Shown: positions 1 to 9,500 of the stretch, one piece after another
Layout of the letters: the number at the start of each line of letters is the position of its first letter
How positions within the stretch are numbered: the first letter of the stretch is position 1
Source of the DNA: Neolewinella agarilytica
GTDB lineage: Bacteria; Bacteroidota; Bacteroidia; Chitinophagales; Saprospiraceae
DNA length: 64,000 nucleotides
Assembly (NCBI RefSeq): GCF_900110645.1
Contig: NZ_FOFB01000010.1
Span: 1 to 64,000 of the forward strand
Direction of reading: 5' to 3'
Notes under the pieces: generated by a model
The model's database searches: none
Told to the model about the DNA's origin: nothing
Seen by the model: only the letters and a program-made list of their open reading frames with translations
Program-made: the position numbers and the translations under genes

Positions 1-2939
1 GCTTCCATGATGTCATCAGGAAGCGTAGCACGAGCTACGATACAGCTCATTTCAACGGGACCGGGAGCAATACAGGTAGGAGCGTTCTTGTCTTCCACCA
101 GTACGTCCAACCAGCAGAAGTTCATGTTGCCTTCCGCATCGGTTACTTTCAGACCAACGCGAACCGTACCGAGATCAGCACAAGTCAGCACCAGTTCCTG
201 GTCGTAAGCTTCCGTAGCAATGTTATCAGCGCCTACGCGAGCGATTTCCAGCGTTACACCGGAACAGTCATCGTAAGAACCTGCATCAATCATTTCAGGC
301 GTCAGGATAGCAATACCCGTGCTGGCACCACCGGCAGCAGAACCGCTGGAGATGCTTACGTTCAGACCATCTTCACAGATAGCAACGGGAGCAGTTCCGT
401 CTTCTACAACGAACTCAACATCTGTAAAGTCACTATTACCACACTGGTCAGTATAGGAATAGCGAAGAATATGTGACCCAACAGGAATCGCAGAAGTAAC
501 TTCTGCATCATTATCAAAATAGTTGACTTCAAATGAGCCAATTGGTGTAGCACTTAAGTCACCACCGGGATAAATCGAGGCAACTACTTGAATATCCAAT
601 GGGCTATCTCCACAATCATCTGAAATGCTTCCTCCAGCATCCAAGCGTATATAAGCAGCACAAACATTCCCAGCGTTAGTTGTGAAAACCAATGGACCTT
701 CATCAGCTACACCATCAAAATCAAGATCTTGAGTAGGAGCGGTAAAAGTAGGCGCAGTAAAGTCTCCTACTTTTACAATTTGTGTGAAAGTGCGAACATC
801 GCTTGGGTCACACCAATCAATAACCGTATAGGTACGTACGTACTTGTAAGTGTTTGGGCAAGTTACAATAGCCGGACCATCAGAGTAGGTAACACCAATA
901 TTACATACAGCTTCACCGGCATTGAGGTTAAATGTACGGTCACCAATCTGTAGGAAAGGAAAGTCTACCTCAAGTGGATCAACTGGTCTAGTATCATTTC
1001 CACCTCCAGCACGAGGATCACTACAATCTACAATAACAACTGGTTCTACATTTTCAGCATTCAGGTCATCCAAAGTAGGACGCGTGAAAGTGATCGTGTA
1101 AGAAGCCGTTACGCTTGGGTTTTCTTCGCCGGCAGCACTTGCACAAACAGCGATTTCTGTTGCCGTAAAGGTACGCGTCAGTACAACGTCGTTACAGTTA
1201 GGATCTTCTTCGTCGAAAACAAGTACGTCGTTTACACAAACTTCGATCTCCTCGGTACAGCCGTCCGTGAAGGTCGGTACGAGTGGAGAAGAACCACCAG
1301 CAAACAGGCGGTTACGAAGAGCAGTAGCCATAGAACCAGGAACCGTAGCACCGGTTGCAGAAGAGACACGGTAACACTTGTTAACCGTCTCGTCAAGTGT
1401 CGTCAGCGTGTTACCATCGATATCAACGCAGAGAAGCTCAACATCATCAGGAGTCGTTACAACAGCTGGAGGAGTCTTGTCTTCAGCGTTAACGATACCC
1501 CAACAGTTATTGAAGGTAAATTCTGCTGCAGGAGCACCACCTTCAACAGAGAAGTTAGAAATTGTAAGGATCGTAGCGAGAATATCTCCGATGGGCTGAA
1601 GTCCGTCATCTTCGATACGGAACTCAAGCGTGTAACCAGCCTCTACATCAAATGTGGCAGAACCTGAAGCAGGTTCGTCCGTGTTAAGTACTTCTTCAAC
1701 AACATCACCTTCAAAGTTGAAAACGATGATAGCGTCATCAAAGCCGTCATCCACGCCATTCAGGTCATAATCGAAAGACACAGTGCTCATTCCGCTGAAC
1801 ATAATAGAAGCAGACAGTTCAAAGTCTGTTCCGCCACCTACACCGAAAGGAGAACCGGTAGTAGACATTACGAGGGTAGACTCCGTAAAGGTTGCAGAAG
1901 CAAGCTGCTGCTCATCATCGTTAGAGTTATCGGTTACTGTCCAGTTGCTACCAGCAAAGTCGCCAGTGAAACCGTCAGCACTTCCACCACCACCACTAAG
2001 GCCTTCACCAGTGACAGTATAGTTAAAGGTACCACAACCATCAACAATAGGACCATTAGATGGATCCTCATCCATTACAATGATGGTCAGTGAGTTAGGA
2101 TCAAGACAGCCAAACTCTCCGGTAAGTACCATCTCAGGAATTACAAGACCTTGGCAGTTATCGTTCAACGTCAGGTTAATGCTCGTAATACAAGCAAGGT
2201 TAGTAGCATCACAGTCTTCCGGATCATCATCATTACCACCACCGTTATCAGCACTGGCAACACCAGAAACGGTGAAAGACATCATTTCGCCGCTAATGTC
2301 ACCAGTGTCACCAGTGCCAGCATCGCCAGCGTAAAGCGTCCAGGTACCATTCAGGGCATCACCCTGAGCAGCCAGATCAGCAAAACTGGTAACCAAAGCG
2401 CCCGTTGCACCAGCAGGAAGGCCCAGGCCATCACCGTTGACAAAGTAGTCACACAGAGCGTCATCAACACACACTGCCTCACCGCCTGCGATACTGCCAC
2501 CCATAGTTTCAGGGTCAGTAGTTCCAGCATCAGAAAAGGTAAGTGGGCCAGCTTCGCTAAAATTTGAAGAATCCCCAGCACCATTACCAGAGCCGGAGCC
2601 AGCAGCACCAGGTTCTGAGAAAAGTGGAAGAATATCACCATTGGGAGCCGCAACGTATACCGTTACATCACCAACCCATGAGTGGTTTAACTTCATTGAC
2701 ACAGCCAGGTCACTTACCGTAGCGCCAGCACCAATGCCAGAAACAGTCACCGAAGTGCTGGCCATAGTAGCCAAATCCGGAGCTGAAGGATCAAATTGGG
2801 AATCTGGAATATCGACAGCCGTACCTGCGGGCGTTGATGCGCTAAAAGCCTGTGCATTCAAGCCCGAAAAGGCCAGGCACGCCAGCAGCGTAAAGAATAA
2901 TCCACGGCCAAAAGCCGCGTTGAGTAAATGTCGTCTCAT
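1..2939 (-). CDS. Giant secreted adhesin-like protein, 5' part (runs off the left edge)
   Basis: Reading the minus strand from the ATG at 2939 gives an uninterrupted frame of at least 979 residues that leaves the window without a stop. Residues 1-30 form a Sec signal peptide ending in GLNAQ. About residues 55-235 resemble a proprotein-convertase P-domain: LNHSWVGDVTVYAAPNG and later GTWTLYAGDAGTGDTGD. After this come Asp/Cys-rich HYR/Ig-like segments with recurrent TAPVAICEDG and DKNAPTC type junctions. In this group such proteins are exported through the Sec and type IX systems to the cell surface; the sorting domain would be beyond the window. The domain names are inferred from motifs, while signal peptide and open frame are seen directly. 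It has a TACCTTCG promoter-like box upstream. Confidence 0.85.
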   Translation of the reverse strand, partial: MRRHLLNAAFGRGLFFTLLACLAFSGLNAQAFSASTPAGTAVDIPDSQFDPSAPDLATMASTSVTVSGIGAGATVSDLAVSMKLNHSWVGDVTVYVAAPNGDILPLFSEPGAAGSGSGNGAGDSSNFSEAGPLTFSDAGTTDPETMGGSIAGGEAVCVDDALCDYFVNGDGLGLPAGATGALVTSFADLAAQGDALNGTWTLYAGDAGTGDTGDISGEMMSFTVSGVASADNGGGNDDDPEDCDATNLACITSINLTLNDNCQGLVIPEMVLTGEFGCLDPNSLTIIVMDEDPSNGPIVDGCGTFNYTVTGEGLSGGGGSADGFTGDFAGSNWTVTDNSNDDEQQLASATFTESTLVMSTTGSPFGVGGGTDFELSASIMFSGMSTVSFDYDLNGVDDGFDDAIIVFNFEGDVVEEVLNTDEPASGSATFDVEAGYTLEFRIEDDGLQPIGDILATILTISNFSVEGGAPAAEFTFNNCWGIVNAEDKTPPAVVTTPDDVELLCVDIDGNTLTTLDETVNKCYRVSSATGATVPGSMATALRNRLFAGGSSPLVPTFTDGCTEEIEVCVNDVLVFDEEDPNCNDVVLTRTFTATEIAVCASAAGEENPSVTASYTITFTRPTLDDLNAENVEPVVIVDCSDPRAGGGNDTRPVDPLEVDFPFLQIGDRTFNLNAGEAVCNIGVTYSDGPAIVTCPNTYKYVRTYTVIDWCDPSDVRTFTQIVKVGDFTAPTFTAPTQDLDFDGVADEGPLVFTTNAGNVCAAYIRLDAGGSISDDCGDSPLDIQVVASIYPGGDLSATPIGSFEVNYFDNDAEVTSAIPVGSHILRYSYTDQCGNSDFTDVEFVVEDGTAPVAICEDGLNVSISSGSAAGGASTGIAILTPEMIDAGSYDDCSGVTLEIARVGADNIATEAYDQELVLTCADLGTVRVGLKVTDAEGNMNFCWLDVLVEDKNAPTCIAPGPVEMSCIVARATLPDDIME

Positions 2940-3071
2940 GTTATCGTCTTATTTTCTGAGATAATGAAAAGAGTGCAAATGCACGAAAAAAGGTAAAAAG
3001 CACTCTCCTCTTGTAGGAAAAAGGTTAGTACAAAAAGCTGCCCCCATGGAAAGACCTAGAGGAATCAAGTT

Positions 3072-3079
3072 CGAAGGTA
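3072..3079 (-). promoter_or_regulatory. Bacteroidota -7 box (TACCTTCG) for the adhesin gene
   Basis: The minus strand reads TACCTTCG, one base from the Bacteroidota consensus TAnnTTTG, 133 nt ahead of the start codon. The same variant precedes parA and three other genes in this window. Confidence 0.5.
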
Positions 3080-3300
3080 GCAAACACTTGCCTTTTATCG
3101 TTAATCTTATTGGCTTTTTTTCTTTTATGCTGCACTAATACTTAAAAAACATCACCCATGAGCCTCTTCTATTGGGTAACCACCCTTAAAAATGGCTTTG
3201 ACATCCCGTTTTCCCGACTAGTCATTTCTTTACGTTCCACCTTCCCCAACGCCCCCTGAGATAAGCCAAGCCATAAAGCACCTTTTATCAACACGCAAAG

Positions 3301-3330
3301 TTTGAAAATAATTTTATTGAAATTTATTTG
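3301..3330 (+). promoter_or_regulatory. Possible Bacteroidota promoter for the nuclease-like gene
   Basis: TTTG at 3301-3304, an 18-bp spacer and TTTATTTG at 3323-3330 fit the Bacteroidota -33/-7 arrangement. The ATG at 3346 follows closely, so the leader would be very short. Confidence 0.4.
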
Positions 3331-3345
3331 CATATTTGCGCCTTC

Positions 3346-4593
3346 ATGGCAGAAAAATCCCTTTCCGAAAAATTTGTGCAAAACACCGTTGCGGAGCAGT
3401 TGAACAAACGCTATTATCGCAGAAAGTCTGCTTATGTCAACACCGAAGTTTATACGCGCTTAAAACGTGCGGATGTTTTGCTCGCCTTTATGCGCAGCAA
3501 CAAACGCCCTTATGTTGTCGTCGTGGAAGCCAAAAGCCGGACGACCATTCATCAGCTCAAATTGAAAGAAAACCCGGACCGGACCAGGTGGGTGGGCAGA
3601 ATCATAACCGCCGCGCTAATCGCTTTGCTTTCGGTTATACTCGGTTATCAGTGGTATTTCAACGCACTCAACACTTTACTCCTGCTTGGGCTATTTGTGG
3701 CGGGTTCGGCATTGATCTCTTCCATCGTCAGCCGCATGGAGCTAAGTCTGGTGGGCTCCATCGGGGCAATTGAGCAGTTAGCCCGCTACCCGGCCAACGA
3801 AAAGTGGATCGCCATTGGGGAAGACAGTTTCGTTAGACCCGATGAATACCAAACCTTGCGCAGGCAGTGTCGTAAAAATGGAATCGGACTAATTGTAGTT
3901 ACCCGAAAAGGAAAAATGTCCCTGCGTGTAATTCCGGAACCCAGACACACCTTTAATAATTACTTGGGTAAATACGGCAAAGAGAAAAGTATCCTGGCCA
4001 TCATCAGCAAACAACCGGATTATGGCTCCACCCCACCCGAGCGCCGAAAAAAAAGACGACAGCTGCTCAACTCAGCCCTCCTGCTGGCCATTATCGGCAC
4101 ACTCGCACTCATTGGTTATGAGGAAAGCCACCGGCCAATTGTCCCCGATCCGTTTGAAGAATCTTTTCTTCCGGTTGACGAAGAAAACGGAGGAGAAGAG
4201 TCCGAAGAAGTGGACGACGTGCCAGGCCCGGAACAAGATGGAGATACTTTGGCGGGGCCCGCAGGTGCAGAGGATACTGCCACAGGATGCGAAGCTCTTA
4301 CCGTTACGCAACGGTCCTTCATTGTAGTAGATGCCCTGCTGAAAGAAAAGTTAGCAGAGCAAAGGCTGGAGGAGTTGAACCGTGCGGGGATTGACGGCCT
4401 GAGCGCTATTCCTACGGATTGCCTCAACAGTTGGCCCGCTCCAGGTAGGATAGCTTTGTATACCGGTATCGTTTATCCTAACCGGCCAACGGCCGCCGCC
4501 GCCGCTAAAGCGTACAATTTACGCCTGAAAGAGATCGGTATTTCCAGGGCCTATGGCCGCCCGGTTAAAGTACGTCCACCCGTTCAGGAATAG
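3346..4593 (+). CDS. Membrane protein with PD-(D/E)XK nuclease-like signature and SPOR-like C-terminus
   Basis: 415 residues starting at MAEKSLSEKF; an upstream in-frame ATG at 3328 falls inside the promoter-like sequence and is less likely. The N-terminus shows the order expected of a PD-(D/E)XK fold: E17 in helix 1, D43 (RADVLL), E61-A-K63 at the end of a hydrophobic strand (YVVVVEAK) and Q70 in the next helix. Two adjacent membrane segments (about 84-100 and 108-125) follow, then GIGLIVV and SLRVIPEP strands that could complete the same fold, a third membrane segment near residue 250, an acidic linker and a SPOR-like end (RIALYTGIVYPNRPTAAAA). I do not recognise the protein. The residues are seen; the fold and any nuclease activity are inferred. 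It lies 85 bp upstream of parA on the same strand. Confidence 0.75.
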   Translation: MAEKSLSEKFVQNTVAEQLNKRYYRRKSAYVNTEVYTRLKRADVLLAFMRSNKRPYVVVVEAKSRTTIHQLKLKENPDRTRWVGRIITAALIALLSVILGYQWYFNALNTLLLLGLFVAGSALISSIVSRMELSLVGSIGAIEQLARYPANEKWIAIGEDSFVRPDEYQTLRRQCRKNGIGLIVVTRKGKMSLRVIPEPRHTFNNYLGKYGKEKSILAIISKQPDYGSTPPERRKKRRQLLNSALLLAIIGTLALIGYEESHRPIVPDPFEESFLPVDEENGGEESEEVDDVPGPEQDGDTLAGPAGAEDTATGCEALTVTQRSFIVVDALLKEKLAEQRLEELNRAGIDGLSAIPTDCLNSWPAPGRIALYTGIVYPNRPTAAAAAKAYNLRLKEIGISRAYGRPVKVRPPVQE

Positions 4594-4642
4594 TTTCTTT
4601 ATCTTACGTCTCTACGAGGGGCATAGTTAAAGCTCGTTTCCC

Positions 4643-4650
4643 TACCTTCG
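4643..4650 (+). promoter_or_regulatory. Promoter -7 box (TACCTTCG) for parA
   Basis: TACCTTCG followed by a C-run, 29 nt before the parA ATG. This suggests parA can be transcribed independently of the membrane protein upstream. Confidence 0.5.
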
Positions 4651-4678
4651 CCCCCCAAACTAAGGCCCATTTTCTTTT

Positions 4679-5476
4679 ATGGCAACCGTAATCAGCTTAC
4701 TGAATCACAAAGGTGGCGTTGGTAAAACCACCAGCGCTATTAACATTGGTGCCGGGCTCGTGGAGCTTGGCAAGCGAGTCCTTCTGGTCGACCTCGACCC
4801 ACAGGCTAACCTCTCCCTCTCTCTTGGTATTCCCCGCCAGTCGGTTACCATCTATGAGAGCATCATGGGAGAGAGTGACCTGGTCCCCTTCGTCGTTCGC
4901 GAGGGCTACCACGTTATTACCTCCAGCCTGGACCTGTCCAGCGCAGAGATGGAACTGGTCAATGAAGCAGGAAGAGAATTCATTCTCCGCGAACTTTTTG
5001 CCGGTGTGGACGACGACTATGACTTCATCATCATCGACTGTCCCCCAAGCCTCGGCCTGCTCACCCTTAATGCTCTGACCAGCAGTCAGCAGGTAATCAT
5101 CCCGCTGCAAACGGAGTTTCTCGCCCTCCAGGGACTGGCGAAAATCAAGCAGGTTATTCAGAAAGTTAAGCTTCGGCTCAACAAGGAATTACACATCAGC
5201 GGCGTTCTGGCCACGATGTACGACCACAGAAAGGTCCTCAACCGGGACGTAGTGGAAACCATCCAGAAATACTTCGGCCCGCTTTTACTGGAGACTTATA
5301 TCCGCGACAACGTCGCGCTGGCGGAAGCTCCGGCCAGCCGGCAGGACATTTTCGGCTACGCCCGCAGCAGTAACGGTGCGAAGGACTACCTCGCCGTCTG
5401 TAAGGAAATAATCGACCGGACGGAGAACCCAATTCACCTGCGGGAACGTTCCCCTAAAGAAAACACCGCCAAGTAA
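4679..5476 (+). CDS. parA: ParA/Soj family partition ATPase
   Basis: 265 residues. The deviant Walker A motif of the ParA/MinD family, K11-GGVGKTT, opens the protein; VLLVDLDPQANLS (A' region) and YDFIIIDCPPSLG (Walker B) follow at the usual spacing. ParA proteins bind DNA non-specifically in an ATP-dependent dimer and are released by a partner bound to a centromere site. Full length for the family, with no break. The next gene starts 10 bp after the stop, so the two are almost certainly co-transcribed. That partner has a ribbon-helix-helix-like end instead of a ParB/Spo0J domain, so this is probably not the main chromosomal parABS locus. Symbol by family only. Confidence 0.93.
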   Translation: MATVISLLNHKGGVGKTTSAINIGAGLVELGKRVLLVDLDPQANLSLSLGIPRQSVTIYESIMGESDLVPFVVREGYHVITSSLDLSSAEMELVNEAGREFILRELFAGVDDDYDFIIIDCPPSLGLLTLNALTSSQQVIIPLQTEFLALQGLAKIKQVIQKVKLRLNKELHISGVLATMYDHRKVLNRDVVETIQKYFGPLLLETYIRDNVALAEAPASRQDIFGYARSSNGAKDYLAVCKEIIDRTENPIHLRERSPKENTAK

Positions 5477-5486
5477 ACCCGGCACC

Positions 5487-5999
5487 ATGGCAAAGAAGCG
5501 CTTTACCGACGATCTTTTTGGACTCTTTGAAGAACCGACGCCCCAGGCGGAGGCCAGTGGTCAGGAGCCCGACGCCGCCGTTGCGCCCAGCCAATCGGAA
5601 GAAGAAAGCGTTGAGGTAAAAGTTCCTACGCGCAGCTCCCGTGCTAAACGCAAACTGTCCAGCAAAAAATTTACGGCTGACCTCGACAACTTCCTGAGCG
5701 AAAGCTTTGAGCGAGAGAGCAACAATGCTTCCTCAAGCTCCTCTGCACCTGCGTCCGCGCCCCAAAAAGCTTCCCGTCCGCGCCGTCGCAAAACCGGCCT
5801 GGACCTCCTCATTCGTTCCACCGTTGCCGATGAAGACCGTTCCACCCGCGGCGGCAACACCGCCGAGACCAAGCGCGTCACCCTGATCTTTAAAAAAGAC
5901 CACCTCACCGAATTAAAGGAACAGGCCAAAGAACGTGGGATGTTCCTCAAAGATGTGGTGCAGGAAATGGTATCTAAGTATCTGGAGGAAGAGGGATAG
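5487..5999 (+). CDS. Small ParA partner with C-terminal ribbon-helix-helix-like domain
   Basis: 170 residues, starting 10 bp after parA. The N-terminal two thirds is low-complexity and charged, with two related short motifs, KRFTDDLFGLFEE and KKFTADLDNFLSE, which could be ParA-interaction elements. The last 40 residues (KRVTLIFKKDHLTELKEQAK, then a helix ending MVSKYLEEEG) have the strand-helix-helix pattern of Arc/CopG/ParG-type DNA-binding domains. Known type Ib partition systems pair ParA with such small proteins; that this one does so is inferred from position and pattern. A near-exact copy of the dispersed 20-bp repeat lies inside the gene and encodes SAPASAPQ of the linker. Confidence 0.8.
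   Translation: MAKKRFTDDLFGLFEEPTPQAEASGQEPDAAVAPSQSEEESVEVKVPTRSSRAKRKLSSKKFTADLDNFLSESFERESNNASSSSSAPASAPQKASRPRRRKTGLDLLIRSTVADEDRSTRGGNTAETKRVTLIFKKDHLTELKEQAKERGMFLKDVVQEMVSKYLEEEG
5744..5764 (+). repeat. Dispersed 20-bp word, coding copy
   Basis: TGCACCTGCGTCCGCGCCCC then A: one extra C relative to the window consensus. It is translated as APASAPQ in the linker of the ParA partner. Confidence 0.75.
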
Positions 6000-6148
6000 T
6001 TTGGCAAGTTGCCGCACCTTGGCGGTCAGTGGTAAGGAAGACGCTACTCTTTCCTGGGCAACTAGGTCATTCGCCAATAATCTCTCCTTTGTGTTCTATG
6101 TGTCTTTGTGCCCTTTGTGTCATAGCGAGCGCCCTTAAAATTCTAGAG

Positions 6149-6430
6149 ATGCAACATAAAACCTGGATCAAGAACTACGAGCAGGACTTCGGACGCCTCG
6201 CCGAAGAGGTCGGTGACCTTCGCTACGATAGCCTCGCTGAGTTCCTCAAGCTACTGGCCAGGAAGCTAAGCATCGACGCAGGTAAAGACCGGGACCGCGG
6301 GCGGCGGCACCTTTCGGAGGCCCTGAACGAAGCAAAAGAGGGTTTAGCAAAAGCCGCGGATTCCATTGGTGTAGCGTGGAGAATTTGCGAGCCCTATATG
6401 CCGTCTTCGGACGAAGATTTGCCCGTTTAG
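6149..6430 (+). CDS. Small helical protein of unknown function
   Basis: 93 residues from ATG 6149 (MQHKTWIKNY). An in-frame start further upstream would run through AT-rich spacer containing CTTTGTG repeats and is rejected. The protein is soluble and highly charged with predicted helices (DSLAEFLKLLARKL; HLSEALNEAKEGLAKAADS) and no Cys cluster or membrane segment. I do not recognise the family. It follows the parA pair on the same strand with a 150-bp gap, so it may or may not belong to the same unit. Confidence 0.6.
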   Translation: MQHKTWIKNYEQDFGRLAEEVGDLRYDSLAEFLKLLARKLSIDAGKDRDRGRRHLSEALNEAKEGLAKAADSIGVAWRICEPYMPSSDEDLPV

Positions 6431-6554
6431 TTTGTCGTTAATCAGCCAATTATTCGTTCGGCGAACAAAATTTCGCTGTCTGGCGTGTGAACAACATAAC
6501 CTTCCAGCCATCTTATCGTTATATTGAACACCATTGGTGCCCAAACGATTCGAG

Positions 6555-9500
6555 ATGCGTCTATCCCTTTACTTTTTATTGAGTTTGTTTTCTCTTGGCG
6601 TGTTTGCCCAGACTTCCCAGGTGGAGTTCGGTAAAAACCGGGTACAGTACCATAAAGATTTCGAGGACTGGGAGAAGTACGAATCCGACAATTTTATTAC
6701 CTATTGGTATGGTGAAGGGCGGAACCTCGGCCAATCCGTCGTGCAAATGGCGGAGTATGACTTTGGCTACATCCAGAAAATGCTGGAGCATCGGATGAAT
6801 GAAAAGGTACAATTGATCGTGTACCGGGACGTAACGGACCTGAAACAGAGTAATATCGGCAGTGAGGAAGTGTTCACCCTGCCGGGCAACCAGAATCTGG
6901 GAAGAAGCACCAGCTATATCTCCGCCACCCAGACAAAATTCCTTGGTAATAAAGCCTTTGTTTACTTCAACGGTGACCACACGGACCTGCGCCGGCAAGT
7001 CCGGGAAGCCATGGCCAGTGTTTATATCGAGCATATGCTTTACGGGAGTTCCGTACAGGAGGTCGTGCAAAATGCCGTACTCCTCAACTTACCTCCCTGG
7101 TTTAAAAGCGGCCTTATTGCCTATCTCGGAGAAGATTGGAACACCCAAAAAGACGAACAGCTGCGCCAGCTACTGATGGGCGGGGAGTACGAAACCTTTA
7201 AAGACCTCGCTTCTGATTACCCGCAACTTGCCGGCCATTCTTTTTGGCACTACGTTTCCCAGAACTACGGCAAACCTACCGTCTCAAACCTGCTTTACCT
7301 GACCCGGGTCAACCGCTCGGTAGAAAATGGTTTTCTGTACATTCTGGGTAGCAACTATGATAATATTCTGTTCAACTGGATGGAATTTTACCGGACGCGA
7401 TACACGGAAGATCTGGCCAGCCGGGCGGCCATCAGCTCTGCAGAAGTTCCCATAAAAAACAAAAAGCAACTCCCCATTACGGATGTGAAGATCAGTCCCG
7501 ATGGAGGAAAAATAGCTTACGTACTTAATGAAATTGGCCGCTACAAGGTCTTCCTTCAGGATCTGGCCACCGGTGAGCGGACGCTCGTCCACAAAGGCGG
7601 TCAACGCAACCTCCTGCAAGCTACTGACTACAACTATCCCTTGCTCGATTTCTCCCCCACCAATCAGGAACTAGCCATCCTGTATGAATACCGCGACCGG
7701 CCCCGCCTGATGCAGTATGACCTGAACACAGGAAAAGACGTGACGAAAGATCTGGACATTACGCTGGACCGCGTCTTCAGCATGGCCTACATCGACCCGG
7801 GTTCCATGGTACTCTCCGCCAGCGCGTTCGGTTTTACAGACCTGTACACCTACCTGCCGGCCACAAGAGCCTCCATCAGGATCACGAATGACTTCTGGGA
7901 TGACCTCGACGCTGTACCCGTCAACATTCGTGGCCGAAGAGGCATCGTCTGGTCCAGTAACCGTATTGATACGGAATTGAAAACGGCTCGCCTGGACACC
8001 ATACTCCCCATCGGAGATTATGATCTTTGGTATTACGATTTGGAGGCAAAAAGCGGTGAACTCGTTCAGGTTTCCGACACTCCGCTGGCTGACGAGCGGC
8101 AACCGGCCGTCATTGACGGTACTCACTTTAGTTACCTCAGTGATGCCAGCGGGGTATACAATCGTTATCAGGCTCATCTGGAGGAGTACATCGACCACTA
8201 CGAGCAAACCATTTACCTCAACGATGGCAGTGAAATTACGCTCCATGCGGACAGTACGATGGAGAAACTGGACACCGCGGTGGTGGACTCCATCGTCGTC
8301 TTCCCCATCATCAAGGAACGAGCCGTTGTGGAAGCCGTCACCAATGTACAGGCCAATATCGAACGGCAAAGCAGCAGCCGGAAGCTCCCCAAAGGAGTGG
8401 AGCTCTACCTGGCTGACCGGGGTCAACTCGTAAGAACCTTCACCTTTGACACCACTCAGAATGTACGCTTAGCGCCAACGGCTTTCCGCCGGGAAAGTTA
8501 CCGGGCTGCGGGGCAGGCTGTGCCTTCCTTCACGAGTGCCGGAAGCAGTACGAATGGTACTGGTAACGGAAACTTGATCGCTCCGAATAAGGTAAACCCC
8601 AATGCATCTACTTCTGCAGAAGATAACGCCTATCTGTTTCAAACCCGCTTTGAAGATTTTGTTACGCCGCCAGACCCATCGGAAGACAACATTCTTCTGA
8701 AAGAGCCTACGACGGCTACGGCCGCGCCAACTCCGGCTGCCGCTGATACTACCGGAACCCGGCCCAACCTTACGGTGGTTGCTCCGCCGAAATCCCGAAA
8801 TGTCCGCCGGGCCGTCAATAAGCTACTGAAGGGCGAACGCCCCATTGCGGAGCTCAACCGGAATTACAAGTTCAATTTTGCCCGCATCACGCCTTACCGC
8901 CTCACCTTCCGGGTCAACTACGTAAAGACCGAGGCGGATAATGATCCTCTCTTCGCCGGGCTCAACAACTTCAGCGCTAACCCCAATGGCTTTACCCAAC
9001 AACCCCTTGGCATTCTCTTCAAGGGTAATATTATGGACCTCTTCGAAGACTACTCCATCACGGGTGGTGTTCGTATCCCCACCAGCTTCAATGGCACGGA
9101 ATACTTCGTCACCTACGAAAATCGGAAGCGCCGGCTGGACCGGATATTCTCCGTTTACCGCCGTAACCGCCGATTGGAAAACGGCTTCTTCAATGCCCTG
9201 CGCCCCAACCAGCCACGTCTGATCGAAGAAAACACCTTACTGGCTCAGTATGGTGTTCGCTATCCGCTGGACGTATTCCGCTCTCTGCGGGCTACCGCTA
9301 CGGTACGGCGCGACCGGGTGCAGACGCTGCCAACCGAGCTGGCCGCATTACAGGAAGGCGCGGAAAGTGAGGCCCGCGTAGGTGCCAGGTTAGAGTATGT
9401 ATTTGACAACACCCTCAACCTGGCGACTAACCTAAGAGTAGGCACGCGCTATAAAGTATACACTGATTTTTATAAAAGCTTCAACATCAGCTTCAGTGAG

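Larger units (their letters stand above)
2940..3345. other. Divergent intergenic region
   Basis: About 400 bp between two divergent genes. It holds a TACCTTCG box for the leftward adhesin and a TTTG...TTTATTTG box for the rightward gene. The rest is AT-rich; short open frames here have no codon character and I see no other feature. Confidence 0.6.

Noticed and set aside
2151-2567. Plus-strand 138-aa frame in the adhesin region
   Set aside because: The minus-strand frame is continuous over 2.9 kb with signal peptide and domain motifs; this one is its shadow.
4251-4269. GGCGGGGCCCGCAGGTGCA as a copy of the 20-bp word
   Set aside because: Needs several mismatches in the central part; it sits in a Gly/Ala/Pro-coding linker where such similarity arises easily.
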